This document shows, one piece after another, positions 7,447 through 15,454 of a DNA stretch of 36,200 bases. The DNA lies in the NCBI GenBank assembly GCA_031976225.1, contig DALYLQ010000024.1:1-36200 (forward strand), in the 5' to 3' direction. The position numbers and the translations under genes were made by a program. This stretch comes from UBA10646 sp003456175 (lineage in GTDB: Bacteria > Bacteroidota > Bacteroidia > Chitinophagales > Chitinophagaceae). The stretch's first letter is position 1. Every line of letters starts with the position of its first letter. The notes below the pieces were generated by a model. The model was given only the letters and a program-made list of their open reading frames with translations, was not told the DNA's origin and searched no databases.

Positions 7447-10206
7447 ATGGGTAGTAGTTGTTATTCTTTTCGCAGTTGGCAGGTGGCTTTGGCGCTCTTA
7501 TTAGCTGTAAGTGCATTTGCCTTTGGCCTACCTACGCATACCTACAAACATAAGGGTAACAGCTTTTTGTTACGTAGATTGTTAGCAGATACTAGCAAGC
7601 CAACTACGAGGCGTAATCAAAATGTGAATAACCTTACGGTAAATAACGCTAAGCCCACTCCACAGGTTGTTAGCGATACCACAATTAACAATATTCTTAA
7701 CGATTCGAGACGACCGAAAATTGATAGTGGAAAGGTTACCAAAATTGATACCTTACAAATATCTAAAGACTCGCTAGATGCACCTGTTGAATATAGTGCC
7801 GACGATAGTGGCGTGCTTATTATAAGCACCAACCAGTTTTATTTATATGGCAAGGCATCGGTAGCACAAAAAGATGTAAAGCTCGATGCGGGTACCATTT
7901 TCTTTGATCAAGGTACACAAGTAGTCAAAGCATTTGACGCCAAAGACACCGCCACTGCCAACATGAGCGATAAGCCAACGATTACACAAAACGGTACTAC
8001 CAGTATTAACGATACCATTTATTTCAACCTGCAAACGCAAAAAGGACTACTTAAAAATTCGTACTACCAAGAAGGCGATATGTTTGTGAATGCCGAGAAG
8101 CTAAAGAAAATTGATAAAAATGTAGCTTTCGGTTATCGTACCATTTTCACTACCTGTAATCTCGATACGCCACACTTTAACTTTCGAGCCAAGAAAGTGA
8201 AGTTGGTAGCTAATAAAGTAGCAGTAAGTGGTCCGGCACATCCTGAATTTGAAGGGGTTCCCATGCCCATTGCCATTCCTTTCGGTATTTTTCCACTTAC
8301 ATCGGGCCGGCACTCTGGTATATTGCCACCACAGTTTGCAACGAATGCCGATTTCGGTTTAGGACTCGAAAATTTTGGTTATTACAAAGTACTCAGCCCT
8401 TATTGGGATGCTCCCACACGTGCCAGCTTTTATAGCTACGGTGGTTGGAACCTTACGGTAAATCCTAACTATTTCAAACGTTATAAATATCGTGGTACGT
8501 TCAATTTAAATGTTCAAAATACTAGGTTACTCAATCGCAACTTTATTGCAGCGGGGGCAGGTACTGGCGCCAATGAAGAGTTTGTTACTAATAGAAGTTT
8601 TCAAGTGTTTTGGACACACACGCAAGATGGTAAGGCGAGGCCAGGAACCAACTTCTCTGCCAATGTTCGTGCTGGTAGTACCAGATTTAATCAGTTTGTA
8701 CCCAACAATGCTATTCAGAACGTACAAAATCAGTTGAACAGTACCATTAGTTATAGTAAAAGTTGGGGAGCCGGTAAGTACAATCTAAGTGTTAACGCAA
8801 CTCACAACCAAAACAGTGTGGATAGGAGAGTGAATTTGCAACTGCCTACCATCAATTTTAGTGTGAACACTTTCTATCCTTTTCAAAGCCAAAAAAGGGC
8901 TAGTAGCGATAAATGGTATGAGAAAATAGGGGTGTCTTACAATACTACTGTTAATACGCAAGCAAGTTTTTTTGATAGTACCTTCTCATTACGTAAGCTA
9001 CTTGATACCACACAGTGGGGTATGCAGCACAACATACCCATTACATTGGCATTACCAGCGTTAGGTCCTATTATTCTTTCGCCGAACTTAGGTTTTTCAG
9101 AACGTTGGTATGGTACCGAAACGCTCTTGCGATGGAACAATGCTGCTAATAAGTTAGACACTACCATCAACAGAGGTTTTTTTACCGCAAGGGAAGTTAC
9201 TTTAGGTATTAATGCAAGCACTCGAATTTTTGGTACGTTCAATTTCAAAAAAGGTAATGTTAAAGCCATTCGCCACGAGATTAAGCCCTTCGTTGGTGTG
9301 AGTTACAAACCCGATATGGCTCGTAGAGATCATTACACGGTGCAGGTGAACCAGCAGGGTAGTACGCAGCGTATTAGCAGATTTATTAATTCTGTGGGCG
9401 GTGCTTATGGTGAAGGCCGATTTGGGGGTATGAACTTTGGTATCGATAACCTTTTTGAGATGAAAGTTGCCGATAAAACCGACTCAACAGGAAAAGCTAC
9501 CAAAAAGGTTCGTTTAATTGACGGTTTAAGTATTAACAGCGGCTACAACTTTTTGCAAGATAGCCTGCAACTACAGCCTTTTAGCATTCAAATGCGTAGC
9601 ACCTTGTGGGAAAAGGTGAATATTACCGCTACCGCAAATGTTGATCCATATCGTGTAGATTCTCTCGGCAGAAGAATTAATCAGTTACGCTTGCCGGGTA
9701 ATTTCACTAGCGCCAACTTGGCCATTAGTACACAACTGCAAAGCAAGAAAAAAGATGATCGAGACGATAAAAAGCGTGTTGGTAACGATGCTACAATGAC
9801 ACCCGATGAACAAATGCGTCAGCTAGAATACGTACGTCAGAACCCGGCTGAGTTTGTTGATTTCAATATCCCTTGGTCGGCTCAAATACAATTTTCGCTT
9901 AATTACAATCGCATTTTCAATAGCACATTACGTGGTTTTCAAAACGTGTTGAACGCCAATATGAACCTAAGCGGCGATTTCAGTTTAACACCTAAATGGA
10001 AATTTGGGGGTAATACTTACTTCGATTTTAAACAGCGCCGCCTAGAAAACCTTAATGTATTTCTTACCCGCGAAATGCACTGTTGGCAAATGGCCATTAA
10101 CTTAAGTTTGGGGCAGTTCCGCAGTTTCAGCATCACTATCAATCCTAAAAGTGGTATTCTACGCGATTTACGTATTAACCGTAACCGTTTCTTTTACAAT
10201 CAATAA
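7447..10206 (+). CDS. lptD: LPS-assembly outer-membrane protein LptD
   Basis: A 919-residue outer-membrane protein that inserts lipopolysaccharide into the outer leaflet. An N-terminal hydrophobic stretch (VALALLLAVSAFAFG) is the export signal. An OstA/LptA-like beta-jellyroll region begins near residue 115 (GVLIISTNQFYLYGKASV). The LptD barrel core carries the family pattern FTTCNLDTPHF, KVKLVANKVAVSGPAHPEFEGVP as near-consensus, then PFGIFPL..GRHSGILPP and GYYKVLSPYWD. The C-terminus is rich in alternating beta strands, ending RFFYNQ. The length fits Bacteroidetes LptD, which are longer than the E. coli protein. The start is ATG 7447. It is divergent from the amidase gene. Three copies of the dispersed word lie in the gene (7631, 8450, 9180), the first two read as N-L-T-V-N. 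Confidence 0.92.
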   Translation: MGSSCYSFRSWQVALALLLAVSAFAFGLPTHTYKHKGNSFLLRRLLADTSKPTTRRNQNVNNLTVNNAKPTPQVVSDTTINNILNDSRRPKIDSGKVTKIDTLQISKDSLDAPVEYSADDSGVLIISTNQFYLYGKASVAQKDVKLDAGTIFFDQGTQVVKAFDAKDTATANMSDKPTITQNGTTSINDTIYFNLQTQKGLLKNSYYQEGDMFVNAEKLKKIDKNVAFGYRTIFTTCNLDTPHFNFRAKKVKLVANKVAVSGPAHPEFEGVPMPIAIPFGIFPLTSGRHSGILPPQFATNADFGLGLENFGYYKVLSPYWDAPTRASFYSYGGWNLTVNPNYFKRYKYRGTFNLNVQNTRLLNRNFIAAGAGTGANEEFVTNRSFQVFWTHTQDGKARPGTNFSANVRAGSTRFNQFVPNNAIQNVQNQLNSTISYSKSWGAGKYNLSVNATHNQNSVDRRVNLQLPTINFSVNTFYPFQSQKRASSDKWYEKIGVSYNTTVNTQASFFDSTFSLRKLLDTTQWGMQHNIPITLALPALGPIILSPNLGFSERWYGTETLLRWNNAANKLDTTINRGFFTAREVTLGINASTRIFGTFNFKKGNVKAIRHEIKPFVGVSYKPDMARRDHYTVQVNQQGSTQRISRFINSVGGAYGEGRFGGMNFGIDNLFEMKVADKTDSTGKATKKVRLIDGLSINSGYNFLQDSLQLQPFSIQMRSTLWEKVNITATANVDPYRVDSLGRRINQLRLPGNFTSANLAISTQLQSKKKDDRDDKKRVGNDATMTPDEQMRQLEYVRQNPAEFVDFNIPWSAQIQFSLNYNRIFNSTLRGFQNVLNANMNLSGDFSLTPKWKFGGNTYFDFKQRRLENLNVFLTREMHCWQMAINLSLGQFRSFSITINPKSGILRDLRINRNRFFYNQ

Positions 10207-10215
10207 CGCATTGGT

Positions 10216-10260
10216 ATTTACCGTAAGGTTACTATATGTATAAAATACCTTGCGGTAAAT
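10216..10260. repeat. Inverted pair of the interspersed word after lptD
   Basis: ATTTACCGTAAGGT at 10216-10229 and ACCTTGCGGTAAAT at 10247-10260 form 14-bp arms with one mismatch around a 17-nt loop, 10 nt after the lptD stop. No other terminator is visible there, so the pair may end lptD transcription. The rest of the gap to 10384 holds a GTTGTACAAC palindrome (10287-10296) and no clear promoter. Confidence 0.8.
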
Positions 10261-10383
10261 GGTTACAACTTTTGCTGTACCCTTTTGTTGTACAACTGTT
10301 AAGAGTATCTAAAGATTTGATTCCAATAGCTACAAAATACATTTAAGTTTTTCGATACAATGTACATACACTAATTTTACAGC

Positions 10384-11310
10384 ATGATGCAAAACGTCCT
10401 TGATATTTTGAAAATAGCTCATCGTAATACGATAGAGCCGTCACTGCCGTTGCTGCACATGAAAGAACAGCACATTCCAGGCTCTATACAATATGTTATT
10501 CGCAGGTACTTTGCCCAAAAGGTTTGGACTAGCGACGATACCGGTATGTTGGTATACCATATCAATCAAGAGAACCCAACCGAAAACTTTTTAGAACTAC
10601 GATTTTGTATTTCAGGCAACAAGTATTGTTTCGAAAAAAGTTGTGCCCAATGCGAAGAATTGCCTACCAAAAATTGTAGCGGTAAGCACGATACGATTGA
10701 TGTGTTTAGCTTTCATTTCAGTAGCACATTTTTACACCAGTTTGTACATAACGTAAAATTAAGTAATAGGAAAGATGAGGTGTTGGCTTTCAAATACCCG
10801 GCTGCCTTTACCAAAACCTTCCCGCTTTGTGCCAAGAAGCGGAGAGTACTAGACGATTTATTGAACCACAGCTATACTGGTGCCTTAGAAAATATCTACA
10901 CCAATGCTAAAGTGCATGAATTGTTGTTGTACAGCCTAGATTGCTTGGTAGAAGAAAAAGAAGAAGGTTTCACGTGTAAGTTTCTGGCCGACGAGTTTGG
11001 CCGCGAACGCATTATGAATGCCCGCGAAATTTTATTACAGCACATTGGCGACCCCATTACCATCAAAGAACTAAGCCGTAAGGTTGCCATTAACGAATGC
11101 TATCTGAAAAAAGGTTTCAAAGAAATGTTCGGCACTACCATTTTCGATTTTTATCAGCAACAACGTATGGAGCATGCGAAATACTTGCTGTACGAAAAAG
11201 GGTTGAGCGTTACCGATGTTTCGGCCTTGTTAGGTTACTCTTCTATTTCACATTTTAGTGCAGCCTTCAAAAAGCATACAGGGTTGAAGCCTTGCGATTT
11301 ATTGAAATAG
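10384..11310 (+). CDS. AraC-family transcriptional regulator with cysteine cluster
   Basis: A 308-residue cytoplasmic DNA-binding protein. The C-terminal about 100 residues form the double helix-turn-helix: ITIKELSRKVAINECYLKKGFKEMF and the AraC signature region LLYEKGLSVTDVSALLGYSSISHFSAAFKKHTGLKP. The N-terminal region carries a Cys cluster (CISGNKYCFEKSCAQCEELP, then KNC) of the form C-x6-C-x4-C-x2-C-x8-C in roughly residues 77-100, suggesting a metal- or redox-sensing site; this is inference. Similar layouts occur in PchR-like Bacteroidetes regulators of metal or siderophore genes. ATG at 10384 or 10387. Its targets are not evident, since neither neighbour is a transport gene. An intrinsic terminator follows. 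Confidence 0.88.
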   Translation: MMQNVLDILKIAHRNTIEPSLPLLHMKEQHIPGSIQYVIRRYFAQKVWTSDDTGMLVYHINQENPTENFLELRFCISGNKYCFEKSCAQCEELPTKNCSGKHDTIDVFSFHFSSTFLHQFVHNVKLSNRKDEVLAFKYPAAFTKTFPLCAKKRRVLDDLLNHSYTGALENIYTNAKVHELLLYSLDCLVEEKEEGFTCKFLADEFGRERIMNAREILLQHIGDPITIKELSRKVAINECYLKKGFKEMFGTTIFDFYQQQRMEHAKYLLYEKGLSVTDVSALLGYSSISHFSAAFKKHTGLKPCDLLK

Positions 11311-11333
11311 TATTCTAACAAATAACATCTTGT

Positions 11334-11358
11334 AAGCCTCGCTAGTGCGGGGCTTTTA
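11334..11358 (+). terminator. Intrinsic terminator of the AraC-type gene
   Basis: Arms AAGCCTCGC (11334-11342) and GCGGGGCTT (11347-11355), one G-T pair, 4-nt loop, followed by TTTAT. It overlaps the last codon of the convergent dtd gene. Confidence 0.75.
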
Positions 11359-11802
11359 TATGCGATGTTTCGAATCAATCACAATAGTTACAGGACCATC
11401 ATTAATCAGCGCAACTTTCATATCGGCGCCAAAAATGCCTGTAGCAACGGTTATGTGTGCTCGCAAGTTTTCAACTAAAGCTTCATACAAAGGAATAGCC
11501 ACAGGTGGTTTAGCAGCTTGTATAAAACTAGGGCGATTTCCTTTTTTAGTACTTGCATGCAGCGTGAACTGACTGATTAATAGAATGCTGCCGCCAACAT
11601 CTTTTACCGAAAGGTTCATTAAACCAGCCTCATCGTTAAAAATTCGCATCTGCAGTAGCTTGCCGCTTAACCAAATAACATCTTCCGCTGTATCGGTATC
11701 TTCAATACCCACTAGTACCATCAATCCGTGTTTAATAGCACCAACTACAGCATCGTTAACCATAACACTTGCTTCGCTAACCCTTTGAATTACCATTTTC
11801 AT
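11356..11802 (-). CDS. dtd: D-aminoacyl-tRNA deacylase
   Basis: A 148-residue cytoplasmic enzyme that removes D-amino acids (for example D-Tyr) mis-attached to tRNA, and glycine from tRNA-Ala. The start MKMVIQRVSEASV is the usual family start. The active-site motifs are S77-Q78-F79-T80 (LISQFTLHAS) and N-D-G-P-V-T at 134-139, where the Gly-cis-Pro gives chiral selection. Length matches the family. It is convergent with the AraC-type gene and divergent from pdhA. Confidence 0.96.
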   Translation of the reverse strand: MKMVIQRVSEASVMVNDAVVGAIKHGLMVLVGIEDTDTAEDVIWLSGKLLQMRIFNDEAGLMNLSVKDVGGSILLISQFTLHASTKKGNRPSFIQAAKPPVAIPLYEALVENLRAHITVATGIFGADMKVALINDGPVTIVIDSKHRI

Positions 11803-11867
11803 GCTTCAAATATGCTTGTTTGTGGTAAAAAATAGGTACTACCTTACGGTAAAATTCACACCGTTCA

Positions 11868-11894
11868 TTTGTAAATGCTGAACCCTTATATTTG
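11868..11894 (+). promoter_or_regulatory. Probable promoter of the pdhA operon
   Basis: -7 box TATATTTG (11887-11894) fits TAnnTTTG; a TTTG at 11868-11871 lies 15 nt upstream, a little closer than typical. The leader to the GTG start is about 14-20 nt. Confidence 0.5.
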
Positions 11895-11914
11895 CCACTC
11901 AAAATTTAGAGCAA

Positions 11915-12910
11915 GTGCCAACCAAGTTTTCAAGAGAAACTTATTTATACTGGTATGAGTTGATGCAACTGATACGCCAGTTCGAGTTGAAAGCAGAGGA
12001 AATGTATAAAATGGCCGGGAAAATTCGCGGCTTTTTCCATGCTTATGTAGGTCAGGAAGCTATTGCTGCCGGTTGTATGACTGCAACTCGCCATGAAGAT
12101 CCGTTTATTACCGCCTACCGCGACCACGGTTGGGCTTTAGCCAAAGGTACAAGTGCCAATGCTTGTATGGCCGAACTGTATGGCAAAGCCACAGGTTGTG
12201 CGAAAGGAAAGGGTGGTAGTATGCACTTTTTCGATGTGAAAAACTACTTTTTTGGTGGCCACGGTATTGTGGGAGCGCAAATTGGTACTGGCGCTGGTTT
12301 AGCATTTGCAGAAAAGTACAAGGGTACCGATAATGTAGTATTAACCTTCTTTGGAGATGGTGCTGCACGCCAAGGTATGTTGCATGAAAGCTTCAATTTA
12401 GCTATGTTGTGGAAGCTACCTGTAATTTTCATTTGTGAGAATAATAATTACGCAATGGGTACTTCTATTGAGCGTACCTCGAACGTAAGAGATATCTACA
12501 AGCTAGCCGATGCTTACGAAATGCCTGCCGATCAAGTAGATGGTATGCACCCCGAGGCAGTACACGAAGCTGTTGAAAGAGCTGTACGTAGAGCTCGCCA
12601 AGGAGATGGCCCAACTTTAATTGAAATGAAGACCTACCGTTATAAAGGTCACTCTATTTCTGACCCTCAGAAATATCGTTCAAAAGATGAAGTAGAGGAG
12701 TACAAAGGCAAAGATCCTATTCAATTAGTGTTAAACACTATTTATGAAAATAGCTTTGCTACTGAAGCAGAAATTGCAGCAATAGACGCACGCATTAACA
12801 AAGTGGTAGAAGATAGTGTAACATTCGCAGAAGAAAGCCCTTGGCCAGATGATAGCGAAGTTTTAAAAGATGTATACATTGATCAGAATTATCCTTTCAT
12901 TGTAGACTAA
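11915..12910 (+). CDS. pdhA: Pyruvate dehydrogenase E1 component, alpha subunit
   Basis: A 331-residue thiamine-diphosphate enzyme subunit that, with E1 beta, decarboxylates pyruvate and acetylates the lipoyl group of E2. It has YVGQEAIAAG near the start and the TPP/Mg motif G147-D-G ... N177-N (GDGAARQG, ending CENNNYAMGTS). The phosphorylation-loop-like segment YRYKGHSISDPQKYR is typical of PDH rather than of branched-chain E1. The start is GTG (M-P-T-K-F-S-R-E-T-Y), placed just after a TATATTTG -7 box. No E1 beta gene lies next to it; the following genes are a TPR protein, ribH and a CCG protein. The E2-type gene at the right edge is about 22 kb away and may belong to a different complex. 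Confidence 0.93.
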   Translation: MPTKFSRETYLYWYELMQLIRQFELKAEEMYKMAGKIRGFFHAYVGQEAIAAGCMTATRHEDPFITAYRDHGWALAKGTSANACMAELYGKATGCAKGKGGSMHFFDVKNYFFGGHGIVGAQIGTGAGLAFAEKYKGTDNVVLTFFGDGAARQGMLHESFNLAMLWKLPVIFICENNNYAMGTSIERTSNVRDIYKLADAYEMPADQVDGMHPEAVHEAVERAVRRARQGDGPTLIEMKTYRYKGHSISDPQKYRSKDEVEEYKGKDPIQLVLNTIYENSFATEAEIAAIDARINKVVEDSVTFAEESPWPDDSEVLKDVYIDQNYPFIVD

Positions 12911-12968
12911 CTATTCGTAAAACACCACCATTTACTTACCCTAAGCAAATTCAAGAAAAGTATTAACA

Positions 12969-13682
12969 ATGGCAGATCAACAAACAACGCCAGTACAGGA
13001 AACCATTATAGAGCCTCAAAGTACCGATGTACTTGCGTCGGCTGGTAGTTTTTGGGAAAAAAATAAAAAAGCCATCAGCGGCCTGTTAATTGGTGCCGTA
13101 GTGGTAGTTGGTGGATACTATGCCTACAATAGTTTTGTTGTAGCACCTAAGCAGCAGCAGGCTAATGATGTTATTTTCAAAGCCGAGCAACTTTTTGCTG
13201 TGGATAGTTTTAAAACAGCAGTTGAAGGTGGTAATGGTATTAAAGGGTTCAAGTACATTGCCAGCGAATTTAGTGGTACGCCTACAGGCAACAGAGCTAA
13301 GTATTTAGCAGGTGTTAGTTATTATCGCTTAGGCGAATACAATAAAGCTATTGAATATTTGAGCGACTTTAAAACCGATGCTGCTCAAATTCAAATGATG
13401 GCCTACGGTGTACTTGGTGATAGCTATAGCGAGCTTAAAAAGAATACCGAAGCCATTACAGCTTACAAAAATGCTGCTCGTATTTTCGAGAAGGATGAAG
13501 TGAATGCTTCTGAGTATTTATTCAGGGCTGCACATCTTAGCGAAGTAACCGGCGACACAAAAGAAGCACTTGTGTTATATAAAGAGTTAGAAGAACGTTT
13601 TCCTAGAACTGATAAAGGTTTTCAGGCTAAAAAATACATTTATCGTTTAAGCGTTGAGCCTAACGATTTTAGTACCAAATAA
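12969..13682 (+). CDS. Membrane-anchored tetratricopeptide-repeat protein
   Basis: 237 residues: a short cytoplasmic tail, one membrane helix (about residues 37-57, AISGLLIGAVVVVGGYYAYN), then TPR repeats (for example NRAKYLAGVSYYRLGEYNKAIEYL and AYGVLGDSYSELKKNTEAITAYKNAARI). The layout resembles YfgM-type proteins (DUF2133/TPR_21), inner-membrane partners of periplasmic folding factors; this is an inference from topology and length. The gene follows pdhA by 58 nt and is 3 nt from ribH, so it is probably co-transcribed. Confidence 0.82.
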   Translation: MADQQTTPVQETIIEPQSTDVLASAGSFWEKNKKAISGLLIGAVVVVGGYYAYNSFVVAPKQQQANDVIFKAEQLFAVDSFKTAVEGGNGIKGFKYIASEFSGTPTGNRAKYLAGVSYYRLGEYNKAIEYLSDFKTDAAQIQMMAYGVLGDSYSELKKNTEAITAYKNAARIFEKDEVNASEYLFRAAHLSEVTGDTKEALVLYKELEERFPRTDKGFQAKKYIYRLSVEPNDFSTK

Positions 13683-13685
13683 TTT

Positions 13686-14165
13686 ATGGCAACTACCGGA
13701 AACATTAGTTTGCTCAAAGGCATCCCAACAATTGAGGATGCCTTTGTAGTTATCGTTAAAACCGAATGGAATGCATCTATTGTAGATGCCTTAGAAACGG
13801 GTGCAACTGCTATTTTGAATGATGCGAAAGTGCAGCATGAAACATTGATAGTGCCTGGTGCAGTTGAGTTAACATTTGCCGTAAGGGCACATGCTTTACA
13901 AGCAAGCAAAAAGGCAGATGCTTACATTGTTTTTGGTACCGTAATTAAAGGCGATACACCTCATTTTGAGTATGTGTGTCAATCGGTTACCGATGGTGTT
14001 ACAGCACTTAACTTGCAATTGCAAGTACCTACTATTTTTGGTGTACTCACTGTACTCAACGAAGTGCAAGCACAAGAAAGAATTGGCGGTATACACGGCC
14101 ATAAAGGCGAGGAAGCAGCTATTACAGCTTTGAAAATGATACACTTACAACGCAACCTTCAGTAA
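13686..14165 (+). CDS. ribH: 6,7-dimethyl-8-ribityllumazine synthase
   Basis: A 159-residue enzyme that condenses 5-amino-6-ribitylaminouracil with 3,4-dihydroxy-2-butanone 4-phosphate, the next-to-last step of riboflavin synthesis. Motifs: VPGAVELTFAVRA, GTVIKGDTPHFEYVC with catalytic H93, and FGVLTVLNEVQAQER followed by HKGEEAA. Length is standard. Only 3 nt separate it from the TPR gene, and no FMN riboswitch-like leader is seen, so expression is likely tied to the pdhA operon. A copy of the dispersed word is read inside the first conserved motif as T-F-A-V-R-A. Confidence 0.95.
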   Translation: MATTGNISLLKGIPTIEDAFVVIVKTEWNASIVDALETGATAILNDAKVQHETLIVPGAVELTFAVRAHALQASKKADAYIVFGTVIKGDTPHFEYVCQSVTDGVTALNLQLQVPTIFGVLTVLNEVQAQERIGGIHGHKGEEAAITALKMIHLQRNLQ

Positions 14166-14184
14166 GCCTAAATGTTGATGTAGT

Positions 14185-14937
14185 ATGATGAAATTGCAGG
14201 CGAGAGAAAACATACAATCGGTACAACTATTTGTACCTTGTTTTATAGATCAGTTGTATCCGCAAGTGGCAATGTCGATGGTGGCAGTATTGCAACACTT
14301 AGGTATTGAAGCAAAATACAATCCTAACCAAACTTGTTGCGGCCAGCCAGCATTTAACGCCGGCTTTTGGGGCGATGCTAAAGAAGTTTGCAGCAAATTC
14401 ATCAATGATTTTTCTGGCGATGAATATGTGGTAGCGCCGAGTGCAAGTTGCATTGGCTTTGTAAAAAATTATTATACCAAATTATTCGATAACAGTAGTG
14501 TGCACAACGAAGTGAAATTTTTGGCAGAACGTAGCTATGAATTTTCAGATTTTATAGTGAACGTACTCGGTGTAACCGATATAGGGGCTCGCATGAATGC
14601 CAAAGTAACCTATCATGATAGTTGTGCTGCATTGCGTGAGTGTAATATTAAACAAGCGCCGCGACAATTGCTTGCAGCGGTAGCAGGCTTAGAATTGGTA
14701 GAACTGAACGATGTTGAAACCTGTTGCGGCTTTGGTGGCACTTTTGCCGTTAAGTTTGAACCTATTAGTGTTGCCATGGGCGACCAAAAAATAGATAATG
14801 CCGTAGCTAGCCATGCCGATTATTTAGTAAGTACCGATATGAGTTGTTTGATGCATTTGCAAGGTGTTGCGAACAATAAACATGCACCTATCACAACCAT
14901 GCATCTTGCAGAGTTATTGGCAAAAGCAATTGCTTAA
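14185..14937 (+). CDS. LutA/YkgE-like (Fe-S) protein with two CCG domains
   Basis: A 250-residue cytoplasmic protein of two cysteine-rich CCG domains: QTCCGQPAFNAGFW in the first half and ETCCGFGGTFAVKF in the second, each preceded by isolated cysteines (FVPCFIDQLYP; YHDSCAALREC). The layout matches LutA, a subunit of the LutABC L-lactate-oxidising complex, and subunits of glycolate oxidase and heterodisulfide reductase. Genes for LutB and LutC are not adjacent, so its partner is unknown. ATG at 14185 (or 14188), 19 nt after ribH, suggests co-transcription. Confidence 0.87.
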   Translation: MMKLQARENIQSVQLFVPCFIDQLYPQVAMSMVAVLQHLGIEAKYNPNQTCCGQPAFNAGFWGDAKEVCSKFINDFSGDEYVVAPSASCIGFVKNYYTKLFDNSSVHNEVKFLAERSYEFSDFIVNVLGVTDIGARMNAKVTYHDSCAALRECNIKQAPRQLLAAVAGLELVELNDVETCCGFGGTFAVKFEPISVAMGDQKIDNAVASHADYLVSTDMSCLMHLQGVANNKHAPITTMHLAELLAKAIA

Positions 14938-14964
14938 GGTTATACTAGTAACCTTACGGTAAAT
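14936..14964. repeat. Hairpin running into a copy of the dispersed word
   Basis: AAGGTTA (14936-14942) pairs with TAACCTT (14949-14955) across a 6-nt loop; the right arm is the left half of the exact 14-bp word at 14951-14964. It overlaps the LutA-like stop codon and may mark the end of that operon. Confidence 0.5.
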
Positions 14965-15008
14965 GAAATTGCATGTAGTGATTATATCATATTTCAAAAG
15001 CTAGTTGT

Positions 15009-15422
15009 ATGCAATATTGGTTGGTGAAATCTGAACCTTTCAAGTATTCTTGGGAACAGTTTACAAAGGATAAAAAAACCTTTTGGGATGGTGTTCGTAA
15101 TTATCAGGCTCGTAACAATTTAAAAGCTATGAAAAAAGGTGATTTGGCCTTTTTTTATCATAGTAATGAGGGCTTAGCAATTGTGGGCATTGCAATGGTG
15201 GTGAAAGAACATTATCAAGACCCAACTACCGATGATACCAATTGGGTAGTGGTAGATCTTGCACCTGTTAAAGCCATGGAAGTTCCTGTTACGTTAGCAG
15301 CTATGAAAGCAAATCCGGCGTTGAGTAATTTATCGTTGATTCGCCAAGGCAGGCTTTCTGTTTGTGGTATAACGGTAGATGAATTTCATACTATTTTGGC
15401 CATGGGAAATACTGTGTTGTAG
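15009..15422 (+). CDS. EVE-domain protein
   Basis: 137 residues forming one EVE domain (a PUA-like fold that binds modified bases in DNA or RNA). The family start MQYWLVKSEPFKYSWEQF is present, as are VRNYQARNNLKAMKKGD and FYHSNEGLAIVGIA. The length fits free-standing EVE proteins (thymocyte nuclear protein 1-like), which are often housekeeping and not linked to defence. Nearby genes do not suggest restriction. It is convergent with the ABC-F gene, with a copy of the dispersed word (15434-15447) between their stops. Confidence 0.93.
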   Translation: MQYWLVKSEPFKYSWEQFTKDKKTFWDGVRNYQARNNLKAMKKGDLAFFYHSNEGLAIVGIAMVVKEHYQDPTTDDTNWVVVDLAPVKAMEVPVTLAAMKANPALSNLSLIRQGRLSVCGITVDEFHTILAMGNTVL

Positions 15423-15454
15423 CAGTATTTCCCATTTGCCGTAAGGTGTATAGC

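Noticed and set aside
10287..10296. GTTGTACAAC palindrome as a confirmed operator
   Set aside because: A single 10-bp palindrome in AT-rich DNA can be chance; mentioned only as context.
15009..15422. EVE-domain protein as part of a restriction or defence island
   Set aside because: Neighbours are housekeeping genes; no nuclease, methylase or helicase is near.
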